Shown here piece after piece: positions 1-19,126 of a stretch of 64,000 nucleotides of DNA. How positions within the stretch are numbered: position 1 is the stretch's first letter; the number at the start of each line of letters is the position of its first letter. The notes beneath the pieces are model-generated. The model searched no databases. It saw nothing but the letters and a program-made list of their open reading frames with translations, and was not told where the DNA came from. Where the stretch lies: NCBI GenBank assembly GCA_963971405.1, contig OZ020485.1, positions 35,297,921-35,361,920 on the forward strand, given 5' to 3'. Both the position numbers and the translations under genes were made by a program. The stretch comes from Psococerastis gibbosa (Eukaryota > Arthropoda > Insecta > Psocodea > Psocidae).

Positions 1-2704
1 TCCATTTTCTGTTCAAACTTCAATTTTTCATGAAATATGGAACGCACAATGAAAAAATGTATGTGGCCTTAACTAACCCCAATTCGCCACAGTTGATGAA
101 CTCCTGGGTGACCGTTATTTTTTGCGTATCAAGTTCACTAACTATAGCCGATCGGTATTGATGATTGCAATATACTATTTATCAAAATTAGGAGAAAAAA
201 TTCTTCTTGCGAGTCAGCATTTTTTCATTGTTCTGCGTTCGATATTTCATGAGAAATTGAAGTTTGCTCAGAAATGGAATATCGGCGACTCCGGTTTGCC
301 CTTAACTACATTTTGAAAACACGCAACCTATGGCGTTGATAGCCTTAAAGAAAAGGGGAACGAACTACAATACACAATTTACAGAGTATCCTGAAATTTT
401 ACACATCCCGACAATCCATTTGCATGTTCAGCTCAATTTGGTGGGATTTTTGTTAGGCGGGGTTTCCACATACGTCAATCGTCAATGAAAATTATGAAAT
501 TGAAGGTTTAGCAGACATTAAAGACATACTTAAAATTCTGCTACCACGTCAAAACCATATTTTGGAAACCCCGCCTTAGTTGTCCCCATTAAGATAAGGG
601 CTGGAATTAAGCTGATTTTTTTTTAACCATGATTTCTAGAGGTATCACTAGCTCTATGGGCCCAAATCGTTACTAACCCGACGCACACTACTACTACTAG
701 TTTGGCTTACCCTAAGGGAAAGTAGGAAACATGTGGCAAGCGGACTATAGCAGATGTTCATAACTTAATAGCCAAAGGCAAAGAAACTTTGGAGGTAAGT
801 TAGGTTTGGTTTTTCTGTTGCTATGGTTGGCGGAGGTATCCTCGCGCTGAGCTATTTCCCCTTTTCTACGAACACAGTGAATCCCCCTGTAGTAGGTATG
901 TCTTAGGCGTTGCCCACATGATCCTCTCCTGAAGTCTGAACAGGTTAATGTCCTATGACTGACACATGACGTAGACTCCACTATTTTAATTTGGGAAAAT
1001 ATAGATATATTGCTTTTTACCGGTAATCTTGACATTCTTGACATGTAGTTTGACCAATCTCAACACTGCATCCAATATAATGCTATGTCTACTGTCCTGC
1101 TACTGATGATAAGACTTTGTCAGTAACCTTACTGACATGTCATACTTTCCGAGTAAGCCTAACGGGATTCGAACCACGCAGTCGTTTTTCCATATCCTCA
1201 ATTTTTTTTATTTTTACAAATTGAGGACATTTCTTTTTTATGTAACCGGCTGACGGATTTGCAGGAGTCAGCATACCATCCCAGCAAGGTTGAAACTGGT
1301 TCAAATACTGTCCGTTTTATTATGCAACCTAGAATCTAGCAAAAAGGTTCGGCTGAGGTTTTTACTAATTCAAATGGACCCTACAGATAAGAAATTAAAT
1401 ATTCACAGAAAATGCAGTCATCGTACTTATTATATTCTGCCATTTAAATGTTGTAACACAATGAAATGAGACGCAAAAACCAAATGATGGCTAAGAAGTT
1501 GCATGGATTAAAAGCTGTTCACTAAAACTGAATGGTACGGCACTCGATTGTTTTCCACGCAACAGTGGATACCGGGCCATTTATTGTAACTTTTTCGAAA
1601 GAGAGTTACACTGGTCGTAAATGCAAATTCAAACTGCATAAAAATACACGTCTTTTGGTCTTCGAAATCACAAGTCCATAAAAGATTCTTACAATGAAGC
1701 CACAAAGCTTCCAACATAAAATAAAAATCGAGAAAAACAACCATCATTGATTTATTTGCACATAGAAAAATAAAAAAAAAATTAAAAAAAAAATTTAGAA
1801 CCAAAATTTTCCCGCCAGAATGGTGTATGAAGATATGATATATTTAACGAGACTGCTCTTTTACAAACCGACGGACTACACGACTGGTCACCGAACTTCT
1901 GGTGACAAAACATCTGACTATAGACGATGCTTCTGAGATTAATTCCTTGCATGCCAACAACCACTGTCTATAGCCATAGTTTTCATATAATAAATAAAAT
2001 TAAAAAGGACTGTGGTGCTCGATGAGACAAAGATCCATCGATCACACGTAGTTCATTATTTGATGAACTTTTTCAGTTCTCCGAAGGGCGGAATGGTTCG
2101 CTACGATATTGTGTTGTGGCGTAGTTTGATCAATGCAAATATTCAGAACACTTCCGCCCTTAAACTGTTTAAGATGGTTATACAGCATAGAAACCTAATA
2201 CGGTTTCAATAAGAGTAACGTTGTTAGCCATTAGATGTCGAGAGGCTTCACCATTAATGGTGAGTACGTATTCAATTTATTTTGAAGCAATGACAATTGT
2301 CATGATTTTCCCGCAATGGGTCAATTTGATCATAATAGTATAACTCACAATATTCCTTATTATGAATTTCGTAATAAATATATACAACAGAAAATGCGAA
2401 GAAACAGTGATTTCAATGTAATTGTGAGGCTGACAGTAAGTCAGCAGAATGTGAGGAGAACTGAAGATGTTGATTGAAAAACCACCTTCTGCAGCTTACG
2501 GTCACCCTCACAACTACAGAGCCCTCATAGTTCTCCACCATGCGGTGTCTTTTACATTATTATTAAGTTGGAGATCGCAGACTGTCAAGTCCACGATGAG
2601 ACGTATAAAAATAGTGTTCTCGCCCGATTAATAATTCCTAAGTCGCACCGGGAACGCGTAGGGGTTAGATATATATACAGGGCAGGGATTTGGGAGGGCA
2701 GGCA
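1..2704. other. Left-edge intergenic DNA
   Basis: This is the region downstream of the minus-strand me31B gene. Apart from one small MITE at 456-575, I see only short unconnected reading frames. A tRNA B-box-like string in minus orientation at about 1160-1175 has no matching A box, so I do not call a SINE. A small hairpin of the type cctcaattt/aaattgagg lies near 1196-1230. No gene is supported. Confidence 0.6.
456..575. mobile_element. 120-bp MITE, PIF/Harbinger-like, TTA target duplication
   Basis: The ends are an inverted GGCGGGGTTTCC / GGAAACCCCGCC, directly flanked by TTA at 453-455 and 576-578. A 3-bp TTA/TAA duplication is typical of PIF/Harbinger elements. It has no coding capacity. 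The same terminal string recurs at 12473-12643 and inside the arms of the element at 63008-63392, so these are one family. Its interior also shares a 'CTGCTACCACGTCA' module with the 63 kb element. Confidence 0.75.
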
Positions 2705-5700
2705 TTATTTACTGACATTGCCTTCATCACCAGTGGGTTCTTCTTCAGAATTTAGTTCAGCAACGTAGAGGCGAGGCTCAATCACCTGCAACAACCAATT
2801 AACCAATTAGTTTGCGCAATATTACAGGAATCTCTTATTTACTGAGAACAAGTGAGCCTAGGCTTATTAGGCTACCAATAGCACTTACGTAATATAAGAG
2901 AACTTAGACCACATTAAAGACATTTCCTAATGGTTACGCGCGATCTATTCAATTTTATTATCGTTGGTTGCTGTTTTATTGTTACTATTGACTTTATGGC
3001 CAAAATATAAAATTATGGTTGTGACAGGCTTCAACACAATTTCATTCGCCGCAACTGCTTTAAAATGGGATTACGGCCAATAATAGGACTACCATCTTTA
3101 GATTGGAGAACATCGTACACAGAAACCTGTTATTAGTTGGGCCATAAATGAACCAACAACGAAATCAGCAAACCTGTTCCTCAAACCTACCTTGGGAATG
3201 GGCTTGATTTCCGTGCCCAGTTCAAGCTCGATTCTATGGAGTGCGAAGCGATCTTCATATGTGATGAGGTTAATGGCAATACCTAGGTGACCAAATCTAC
3301 CAGATCGGCCAATCCTGTGCAAGTAAGTCTCCGCCATCTTCGGAAAATCGAAGTTAATTACAACGTTAACCGCTTGCACATCGATACCTCGAGTGAATAA
3401 ATCTGCAAGTGGAATAAAATGAACCTTGATAAATAAAAAATAGGAAATCTTCCAATTTGTTAGTCTGTATTTTATATTTGAAAATTAATGAAGTTGGACC
3501 ACCTAGCATTGTAAGTGTTATTTCATTTCATGAAGTTCTGAATAAATTAGAAACTACATCCCTTGTGAAATGTCAGATATGAATACTAAGCTATGTGCCG
3601 ATATCATTTCTATAATGGAGATTGAAGAGAACACCGCGATGACAATGAAATTGGACCGCTTGCAAAGCGCTGTAGAAAGTCTGTAATTCTTTAAAACTCA
3701 GTCCATTCTTAAAACACCTCGATAATTCTACAAGAGGGTTATGCAAAAACAAAATAGAAGAACCGGTCCGAGTTTACTCGAACATGCTTTCCAATTTATC
3801 AACATTAGTAGATCTTCTTCTTCTTCTTCAGCTAACGCCCGTCCTTGGCTGGTAGGCCATTTGACGCACATTAGTAGATAGAGAATATGAGTAATTTTAT
3901 GGTAAATAATTTTCTAGTGGTTAAATTTCCGTTATTTCGGGGGGGGGGGGGGGGGGGGGTGTCCACCTGACGTCACTGGAAGTGAGATAAATTCTAGAAA
4001 GGTCAGACCAACACATTAATTACCACACAGCAATAATTGCAGGGCACACAATGCATTTGAGCGCGAATTTTCTAACATTTTTTCAAAAAATATTTTTTTT
4101 GTTGAAAAGCCAAATATTTTTTGGGAAAGCAACCAATGCGGTTTCGTTACTCAATTTAACACCTAAAACATACCTAAAGGTAGAAATCATCGATAGCAAG
4201 GTTTCGCAGAAAAATTACTTTTTAGTCATTTTTCATTAAAATTTACATATTTTTATTTTTTTACCCCCCGAAGCAAACTATCATGGGGCAAGCAACCCCC
4301 CGTATTTTATCAACATTAATAACAACTACAATATATGAGAATTTAAAAGAAATCGTTGGAGCCGTTTTCGGGAAATAATTTTTTTTAGACGTTTTTTGAG
4401 AATCACACCCCCCCCCCCAAAATTAAAAAAATGGTCCCGAGGTATGATTTTTGTGAGTCTACATGCCGAATTTCATCAAAATCGACCGTGTAGTTTGCCT
4501 GGAAATCGATGCACAGACAGACATTTCGTAAAAACCACTTTTTTTTGGATCCTGGGACCTTAAAACTTGTAAATCCACTGAAATCTCGGAATCGAAAATT
4601 TCGACCGTCACAAAGCTTTCCTTGTACTACGTATAAATTGGAAAGCAAAAATAGTTTCAATATTATGGCAAAAGGAATGGAGACCGATTCACCTAGACGT
4701 GAGGGGGTCATTCCCGGAAGAAAGAAGGTAACTATGTCTCAGATATAGGAACGCAGTTACTCTTATCGCAAAGAAACCCATCTCTGCCGTATCGCAAGAG
4801 CTCATAGGAGGGTAAGCATGGATACCACATCAAGGTTATGTAACGAGTCAACGGGCCAGACTTCTTCCCCCTTAATGCCACAATCAGCGTTTGAACTTCA
4901 GTTGGGCTCCCAATCGTCGAAAGTAATAAGAACGAAGCTAGCTTACCAGAGTGTGTTGAGTCAACGAAATTTCCACTAGATCTGTTGGGGCTACATGTCT
5001 GGTGCCGGATTAAGTAAGCTATACCTTTCTTAATTTACAAGGAACCTAAGAATAATATTTTCATGAGAATCCTCCTATTTCTACCTCATCTTATTACTTG
5101 AAAAGGTACAAAATCGTTACATTACCTGAGCAGACGAGATTCCTACACAATCCATTTCTGAAATCGTGGAAGACGCGATTTCTGTGCGCCTGCGCCATCT
5201 TTGCATGTATGTAATAACAACAGTAACCGAGATCGGTGATCTTTTTCGCAAGGAGTTCCACTCGTTGCGTTGAATTGCAAAATATAATACTCTGATTAAT
5301 TTGAAGTTTGGAAAAGAGCGTATTAAGGCAGTGGACCTTCTGACGTTCCTGTACAAATGCATAGTACTGTGTAACCCCTTTTAAGGTCAATTCCTCCATC
5401 AAATTAATTTCATACGGCTCATGAAGATGCTTTTCCTGGAAGCAAATCAATATAATTTTAACAATAATGCGAGGATCGCTCAGCATTGCCATGTGCCTAG
5501 AGTAGACAAAGCCATAATAAATGTAGCTGCACATCTAACTGTATATCAGATTAGTATACATTTGGTTTTTTAGGTACTGGCTTCAATAATATTTTTCATT
5601 TTCACTTTGTAATACTGCGTCATAGTAAGTTAATGTCAAGTGTTACTAAAAATGTATTACAATTTTAATACATGTAACCTTTTTTCCCCACCACAATTGC

Positions 5701-8700
5701 AGTGGTGGCCAATGTAAGATAAATAGCTAGTGTTTTAGTAAGGAGACCTCGGCCGCTTTGAAAGCATTATAGTAGGGGAGCCCAAGATTTACTCGAGGGC
5801 GTCTGATTAAGATATGGTAAGTTCATTACATGCTAAGTAGTGTATATCTCACTAATCAGACCATTTGAGTGTGACCTAAAGAAACGGGAGGACTTTAAAG
5901 ATGTGCAGGTGCAGGGACTTTAAGGATGTGCGTGATGCCTACATTTCTCACTGCGTCCCCACTTTGAGTTCAGTTGCCATGATATTATTTACAGGGTATT
6001 TCCAACGTTTTGGCTAATTTGGTCATTTTTAATTTATTTTTAATAAAAGTTATGAGAATTCAAGTTTATAAATATTTACTATTTAATATTATTAATATGA
6101 ATATAATATAATATTTTAATTAATAATTCCTGAGCTTTTCAAATAATTAAGTTAAATGATTTTAAAAAATCGAAGAAATTTTTTCTTCTTTTAATTGTCA
6201 GATTAGGCAGATCCCTCCAGATAATCGTCAGATTATTATACAGCACGTCTAGAATATACAGATGAACCATATATATCAATATCGGACGCGCTCGAGTATG
6301 TCCACGCAACAGTTTTTTTTTTTTTTTACATTTTTGAAAATCTATAGCCGCTTACTCCACCGCTGAAGAGGTGTACATTATATAACATTTTTTTTCTATT
6401 TATCATCTAAGCTTTGCAACCCATTAGGTCTCTATGACGCTCGAGTAAATCCCCATTTAGCATCACGGGCTCCCCTACTATTAAACTAGGAAGTGTGACC
6501 AGCTTAACAGAAAAAATTGTCTCACCATAAAATTTTTAACAGTAAGCGGAAAAGTGGCGGAAAATAGTAGTATTTGCCTTTTGATCGGCAGACGACTAAT
6601 CACGTGATCAAGCATGCCTTTAAAATCCTGAGACAAAAGTTTGTCAGCTTCGTCGAGAACCAGCATTCTGCATTCATCCATTACAGCAACATTTTTGTCC
6701 ATAAGGTCGAGAATACGACCAGGAGTAGCAATCACAACGTGCACTATCCATATGAAAACAAGATTCGTAAAATTAGTTAAATGAGCCAAATTAACATAAA
6801 AGAAAATGCTGAATTTTATTATGCTCAGTCAAAGTTATAATCATGGGTACTCTTTCGGTGTCCTAAGTAGTAACATCATAGCCAAGTACAGTCGGGTTGA
6901 AGAAGAATATCAGTTCGCTATGATAAGATTCATTTCTCATTAACATTATAATTGAAGGGTTTTTTATGGGCGCAGGTCTACTTTTAGTATGGCTGACCTT
7001 TACCTTGTCAACGACCCCATCGGTTTTCGGATATGATTGCTATAGTTTCCGAATGAATTTCTATCCATTGGCAAACTGGTTCACTCCTCGATGTCAACCC
7101 AGACCAACTACAAGTGCCAATGGGCAAGCATAGGCACGCTTATTACCTACCATTGTAACGGGTGTTAGCTCGACTTCAACAAATATGGAAACGAGTCTTC
7201 ATTCTATTTAGGCCTAGTGATAAGATCCAGAAGAATGTATTTCAACGAGACTTACCGACTTGATACAGCCGCAAAATATCATCTCTAAGGTTGGTACCAC
7301 CCGTTGTAACCATAACCTTCACTTCCATGTGCTTGGCAAGTTCAATACAAATTTGACTAGTTTGCAAAGCCAATTCTCTCGTAGGGACGATCACCAATGC
7401 TAAAATAAAGCCCAAATTTTAGTAAGGCTGAACAAAACCACAACGGACTATGTACCCCTAGGGCCTCGTCAACATTTCCACGTGCCTGTTCTTCCGTGTA
7501 CATCACACACCGCACACCACGGAGGCAACAACGGAAATTTTCCAGGAGGGGGCAAGAAACGAAACTATACTGTAATTTTTTTTAAATATATTAATAACAA
7601 GCGGTTCCCGCGCTGACTCCACCCCTTGAGCCTGCGGCGGCGGAGATAAAAACAATCCTTGATGGAGATTATATATCATGCTAACATTTCAGCTCGTTCG
7701 GTGCAGAACCTTTGTTTTTGAAGCGTACACAAACGGACAAAACATTTTTTTACATATAGATTTTCCCCTACCTACATACGAGCATTAAAATACAATACCT
7801 ATTGAAGCGAAAGACCGCAGCCAGTGATTATTATAGTTATATTTTTATTTAGTGATTCAAAACTTGTAATATTTCGTTGAAAGGCAAAACGCAATACATG
7901 TTATTTTTTTCATGAAACTTTGATTCTATTGATAAGCCAATCTAACCGTACCACTACTCTAAATGATCTGACTACCACATGCTGGACATATCAGAAAGGA
8001 CGAATATATGCCAATGGTGGGTCAGTGGAAAGAGAAATTAATAATTAATTCCATAAAATGGACTCGTTTCATGTTCAATTTCCCTTCTCTATCTCTCACT
8101 GATAATGCTGACAAATCGAATTGAAAAGTTCCCCCCCCCCCCCCCTGAGATATTGTATGTACTTTACAGGCTATATGCGTAATTTTAGTCGATAGGCAGT
8201 AAAATATAAAATAACATACTTACTTTGTATTTTGTCCTTGGTGACATCTATACTTTCAAGTATAGGTATGGAATAGGCACCAGTCTTACCGGTGCCATTT
8301 TTGGCCCGACCAAGTATGTCCTTACCACTTAGCGCGATAGGAATAGCGGCTTCTTGTACTGGGGAAGGCTTCTCCCACCCTTTTTCAAAGATACCCATTA
8401 AAAGCTCTCGCTTTAAGCAGTATTCTTCAAAGTCATTTCCTCTTGTATCAGTTACATCCTGCGATATAAAAAAGTAGTGGGTTTTCTACCAAATCGAACA
8501 AGCCGAAAAATCCAAAGGCTATATTACATTTGCTCAGAGTATGTTATAATCATAGATACTCTTTCGGTGTCCTAAGTAATAAACATCATAGCTTTCTGTC
8601 TTTATAATCAAATTCTCGGCCCAAACAAAATGCACTTACACACACATTAATATTTTAAAGTTAATACTTTCCCACGGGCATTCATTTGTACTTACAGTCG

Positions 8701-9827
8701 TTTTTATCCGCCGATCAGGAGCTGGCAACTTTAATTTTGATTTCCATCCCAAATCGTCACTTTTTTCAAAATCACTAAAAACAAGATTTAATATTCACAT
8801 TTTACGTAGGACGAAAAATCACGAGGCTAGAGTGAGTAGAGAAGGAGTCAATAAAACATTACACATAATAATGATTAAATAACCGCTCAAGTTGCCAAGT
8901 AATCAGTTAATATTGGAGCAATATGTGGCGTATAATAGTTATTAAACTGACTTGGACATTATTTATTTGACCAGAAAAGGGAATCGAAAACAGAGATTGT
9001 CCGATGTATGTAAGCCTTTACACTATCTGTCCTGGCCACTCGATCACGTATTACATAAAACTCAGCTGCTCATCGAAAAGTTTCGTGTTAAAGCGGGTTG
9101 ATACAGCAATAAACCATCACAACTGTGCAGATCTTCAAGTTACTTTTTCCTTTCTTATTTATACGTCAGTGGTTACTATAAACCATAAGGAAAGCGTTGT
9201 AATGATTGAAATGTTTCATTCCGAGATTTCAACAGATTACACGTATTGAGGCCACAAGGCCAAAGAAAAAAAAAGTTTTACACAAAATGTCTGTCGGTTC
9301 GGCGATTTGAGGAGAAACTACGCGGTAGATTTTGATGAAATTAAGTATGCATGTTCACAAAAATCATACCTAAAGAGGGTTTTACCCTTAAAAATACGAT
9401 TAAACAAATTTTTCTCAAAAACGGCTCAAACGCTTTCCTTTAAATTCACATATATTGTAGTCGTTTGTAAACAAAGCCCAATTGGTCGCTTGCCCCTTGA
9501 TTAATTTGTAGTTCGGTTCCAGGAGCAAAAAATACTCGATTTGAGTGAAAAAATGATTTTTTTGTGGAACTTTTCTATCGATGCTTTCCATCTTCAGGTG
9601 TGTTCTAGGTGTTAATGAAGCCGTACAATTCGGGATGATAGGCCTTGGTCGTTTTATTAGGTAATTACATATGTTATTAGGTTAAGTTCAGTGAAAAAAT
9701 ATATAACTTACTCTTTCGATTGATTTGAATTGTTGACGGCGCGAAAATTATTCACATCTGGAATCATTTTATTTTTAAAATTCTTCACACTCTGGTTTTG
9801 AGTCCACTTAGTCGAAGGGTCTGCCAT
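2705..9827 (-). CDS. me31B: DEAD-box RNA helicase, DDX6/Me31B family
   Basis: An ATP-dependent RNA helicase of cytoplasmic RNP granules; the family represses translation and promotes decapping with partners such as EDC3, Tral and Pat1. I join eight exons in phase: 9827-9712, 8774-8696, 8458-8224, 7399-7256, 6743-6526, 5435-5126, 3402-3191, 2785-2705, giving 464 codons, close to fly Me31B and human DDX6. All introns are GT-AG. Visible motifs: Q-motif region around residues 89-100, motif I AKNGTGKT at 117-124, PTREL in exon 4, DEAD at 222-225, SAT at 253-255, and [10 protein letters not shown] at 396-405. The first ATG encodes MADPSTKW. The short acidic tail ends in NVSK. All introns carry AT-rich or transposon DNA. 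No damage is seen, so this is a working host gene. Confidence 0.96.
3757..4647 (+). mobile_element. G-run element, copy 1 (intron 6 of me31B)
   Basis: The left end reads AGAACCGGTCCGAGTTTACT and is followed by TGCTTTCCAATTTAT; the right end is the inverse ATAAATTGGAAAGCA. A run of 21 G lies at 3939-3959. There is no long reading frame. The flanks share an AAAATAG-like string (3750-3756 and near 4647-4653), a possible target duplication. Six other copies occur in this window. The superfamily is not clear from the ends alone. Confidence 0.8.
3814..3867 (-). mobile_element. 54-bp LINE 3' tail inserted in G-run copy 1
   Basis: A 54-bp insertion is bracketed by a perfect 12-bp duplication, acattagtagat, at 3802-3813 and 3868-3879. 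Read on the minus strand it ends in (GAA)n, as does the longer LINE fragment at 47073-47508, so it looks like a severely 5'-truncated copy of the same LINE. Confidence 0.7.
5770..6480. mobile_element. 711-bp AT-rich MITE in me31B intron 5, TTA target duplication
   Basis: The ends are inverted TAGTAGGGGAGCCC / GGGCTCCCCTACTA, with a further inner matching block around ACTCGAG and GCGTC. TTA flanks both sides (5767-5769 and 6481-6483), which points to PIF/Harbinger. The interior is very AT-rich and non-coding, so the element is non-autonomous. Confidence 0.8.
6990..7190 (-). repeat. Dispersed repeat Q, copy in me31B intron 4
   Basis: Reverse-complemented, this segment aligns well with 53193-53345 (shared blocks around CTTGCCCATTG, CACTTGTAGT and AACCGATGGGGTCGTTG) and more weakly with 37110-37310. 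No terminal repeats or coding potential are visible, so the class is unknown. Confidence 0.55.
9188..9655 (-). mobile_element. G-run element, old truncated copy (me31B intron 1)
   Basis: Recognisable blocks include AAGGAAAGCGTTGTAATG, GAGATTTCAACAGATT, AATGTCTGTCGGTT and CTTTCTATCGATGC-like text in the same order as the other copies, but it is diverged and its G run is lost. It is the oldest-looking copy in the window. Confidence 0.65.
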
Positions 9828-12248
9828 TAGTTTTTCAATTACTATGTCTCTTTATTAAACTTCACAGACACTCACTCTTTTTGCACTATGTTGATTCACA
9901 AAGATTTATCATATGTAAAACTTGCATCAGGAGCAATTCCTCTTACTGTATGAAGTAATTATCGCCGCAGTCATTTCTGTAAGCAGAATAAATCTGTTTA
10001 AATATTACTCAAAAACTATGTCCAATATTCATTTTCTGAAATAAATTTAAACGTTTTTGTTGCTTGCTCATAGCTAATGTCAAATAGCAATTTAAAAAAA
10101 AAATGCAGTGCTTACTTATGGGAAATTTTAGTTCACCGAAAGGGACAAGTCTGAGCAAAAGTGACAATGTATAAACAAGGGTCGGCAGGTTGAAACTTGG
10201 TTTGAAATGCCTAGTTATTTTTTATGAATAAAAAAAAAATTTGTGACAATCCCGACACAAAAACACTGAGTCAAGAGCATTCAATATGATAATTTCTACC
10301 CGTAACATTTTAATAACTGACAGGCGTGATAGTGGCTATGGATTAAATGAGTACGGAAATAAAATTTTGCTCATTTGGGGAATATTCACCATCATACAGA
10401 TGTTCAGCTAGGTCCATATTTAAGTTAATGAGTTTTGGATTCCATTAACATCATCACTACAAATAGTCAAAATAAAGAACACTAAATTTCAATTGGAAAT
10501 AAGAGAGCAATGTTAAAATTAATTTGGTCATTCATGTAGTAGGCTCTGTTTTGAAGACGAAATGAACTTATTCAATAAATTAAAGGCTTGAATTTTTATG
10601 TTGTTTGTTGCTGAACTGCCAGAACTGGTAGTCCAAATTACTTAAGCAATTTGAATCAGCTCCAAAAATGAAGGCTTACTAGGCCTTCGTAATGTTGACA
10701 CAGCCATTACACAAATACAATTAATCCAACTATTATTACATTTCATAAAATATTAGCAATCTGTCATAACATTTACCATAAGCTGTAAGCTCCCAGAACC
10801 ATTTATAATCCAGATTTGTACAGATAAAAATATAAATTCATTGAGCTTATTCGTTTACAAAAATGGCGGATGTCGCCAAACGGTCAGACACAAAACAGCC
10901 TCTATGTTAAAAATTGGACAGATTTTGCCTGTGACGAATTTTAAATATTAACCAAGTGTTTTGATAATGTAGAAAGCAAGAACACAGTAGAAACATAAAA
11001 GAACCCAGTAAACAAAGAAAAACCTACCAAATTCTTCTCTTCAATATTCAATAGTACTCTGACTGATGACCGCCGTAGAATAGAATTTTTTAGAAAGCTG
11101 ATGCCAACGATAATAATTTAGAGTAGATCACGCCTAACCATAAGCTCAGTATAGTTGTCAGGTTGATGGATCAGTAACCGGATATATAGTTTTCCTTTGG
11201 CCAATTTCCCGCTAAATTTTAAAATTTACTTGGAAATTGATTTTTAAATAAAATAATTATACAATCTCCATTGATTTTTTAATTACGGAGTGTAGAGAGC
11301 CACAATGATCAGCTCAGCAAACGAGAAATAAGAAGACCCAATTCTCAATGATGTTGATATTCAAGGCCATGCTCCCACCGGTTTTGTTGGGGGGGGGGGA
11401 GTACAAATTACTTTTTACTCATTTTATTAACGAAAGTCCATTCTGTCCAATGTAAACCTCTTTTATTTCGGAGGGGGTCCGGACCCCTTGGACCACCCCC
11501 TTGTTGATATGTATCTATGGCATAGCCTAAAGATTATACTGAAACCTGCGGTTGGGAACGTGTCGTACGTCGACACAAGTACCTATTACGTGACTTAGTG
11601 AGGCGATTGAAGAGGTTAATCGGATACATTCATTAAATTGTTTGTATGCAATTTAACCTCTTTATTTAAAAAAATAAAATAATAACAAAAAATAGCAATC
11701 TTCTATCAACGATTATTATCCATTGGCAAACTGCCCAAGTCTGCAAATCAGGCAACCTTCATTTCGGGCATTTCGGCTTAATACCAAGCTTATTATGTAT
11801 CTAATTTAATTCAATGAGTTAAAATTAGTCAGTTACGGTCGCATCATATTCCTACTAATCCTACTCGGCAGCTTAAACCAAGCATGCACAGTAAATCATG
11901 ATTACAAGTCAATAAGACGATGAACCCCGTGGTTTGGCATGTGGGCTGTGGCTGACAATCAGGACACTTATTGTTGCAGGCGTACAGTGTGAATCGGTGC
12001 ATAACTGATCATAGCTTCAAAGGAAAGATAAAGGGTATGAAATTTTAAAATGACAATTGTAATTTAAATTGTAATAAAATCCTTTGCTCGCGCCCAATTA
12101 TTTTGTGCTCTATCCGCATTCGTAGCTCAATTTCGTAATTAATGCACTTTTTGGACAATCTATCGTAAATTCTGTCACATTTCTTCAGCATTTAATTTTT
12201 TTAACGGAATTCTCACAATGCAATGCTACAGTGAAAAAGTAATGCATT
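9828..12248. other. Intergenic DNA between me31B and AFG2A
   Basis: It holds the 5' flank of me31B (from 9828) and the 3' flank of AFG2A. There is no convincing exon. At about 11379-11515 lies a G-run/C-run remnant (GGACCCCTTGGACC) resembling the ends of the hAT-like element near 24.2 kb. The rest is AT-rich unique-looking sequence. Confidence 0.55.
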
Positions 12249-18743
<6,495 letters not shown>

Positions 18744-19126
18744 CTTCTATTAATCTATTTTAAGAAGTAATTTTCTTTTAAACCGGTCAGTTAAATTTCT
18801 TTGGTTATATATATTGTTTATTTGTTTATTATTTATTTACATTCCTTTGAAAACGCCATTGAAAAGATGGCGACTACAGCTGACCTTTGAATCCTTTGTT
18901 AGTGTGTCATGTCTCTCTCTGTGTGTGAGTTGTGATTATTTAATTTATTGTTTCTCCTGCGGAAATAATCAAGTTAACCCTTGCTAGTTGCTACGAGGAA
19001 AGTGTTTTGTACTGAAATGGGATGCAAGGATATGCTATACGAAGATAAGACGGTTCGCTTTTGAGCAGGAAGTATACTATTCTTACACGGAGGTTTTAGA
19101 CAGTTGTGTTATTCCTTATTTTCATC
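18744..19126. promoter_or_regulatory. Presumed bidirectional promoter of AFG2A and aph-1
   Basis: Only 383 bp separate the two divergent start codons. The gap holds a short TCTCTCTCTGTGTGTG stretch and an AAGATGGCGAC string at 18864-18874 that resembles the YY1-type motif often found near start sites of housekeeping genes. No TATA box is obvious. Shared control is inferred from spacing. Confidence 0.5.

Noticed and set aside
1140-1200. B-box-like GGTTCGAATCCC on the minus strand, possible tRNA or SINE
   Set aside because: No A box or cloverleaf at the right distance and no second copy in the window.
4403-4748. Overlapping open frames on both strands
   Set aside because: They lie inside G-run element copy 1 and recur in every copy; they are not conserved as protein.
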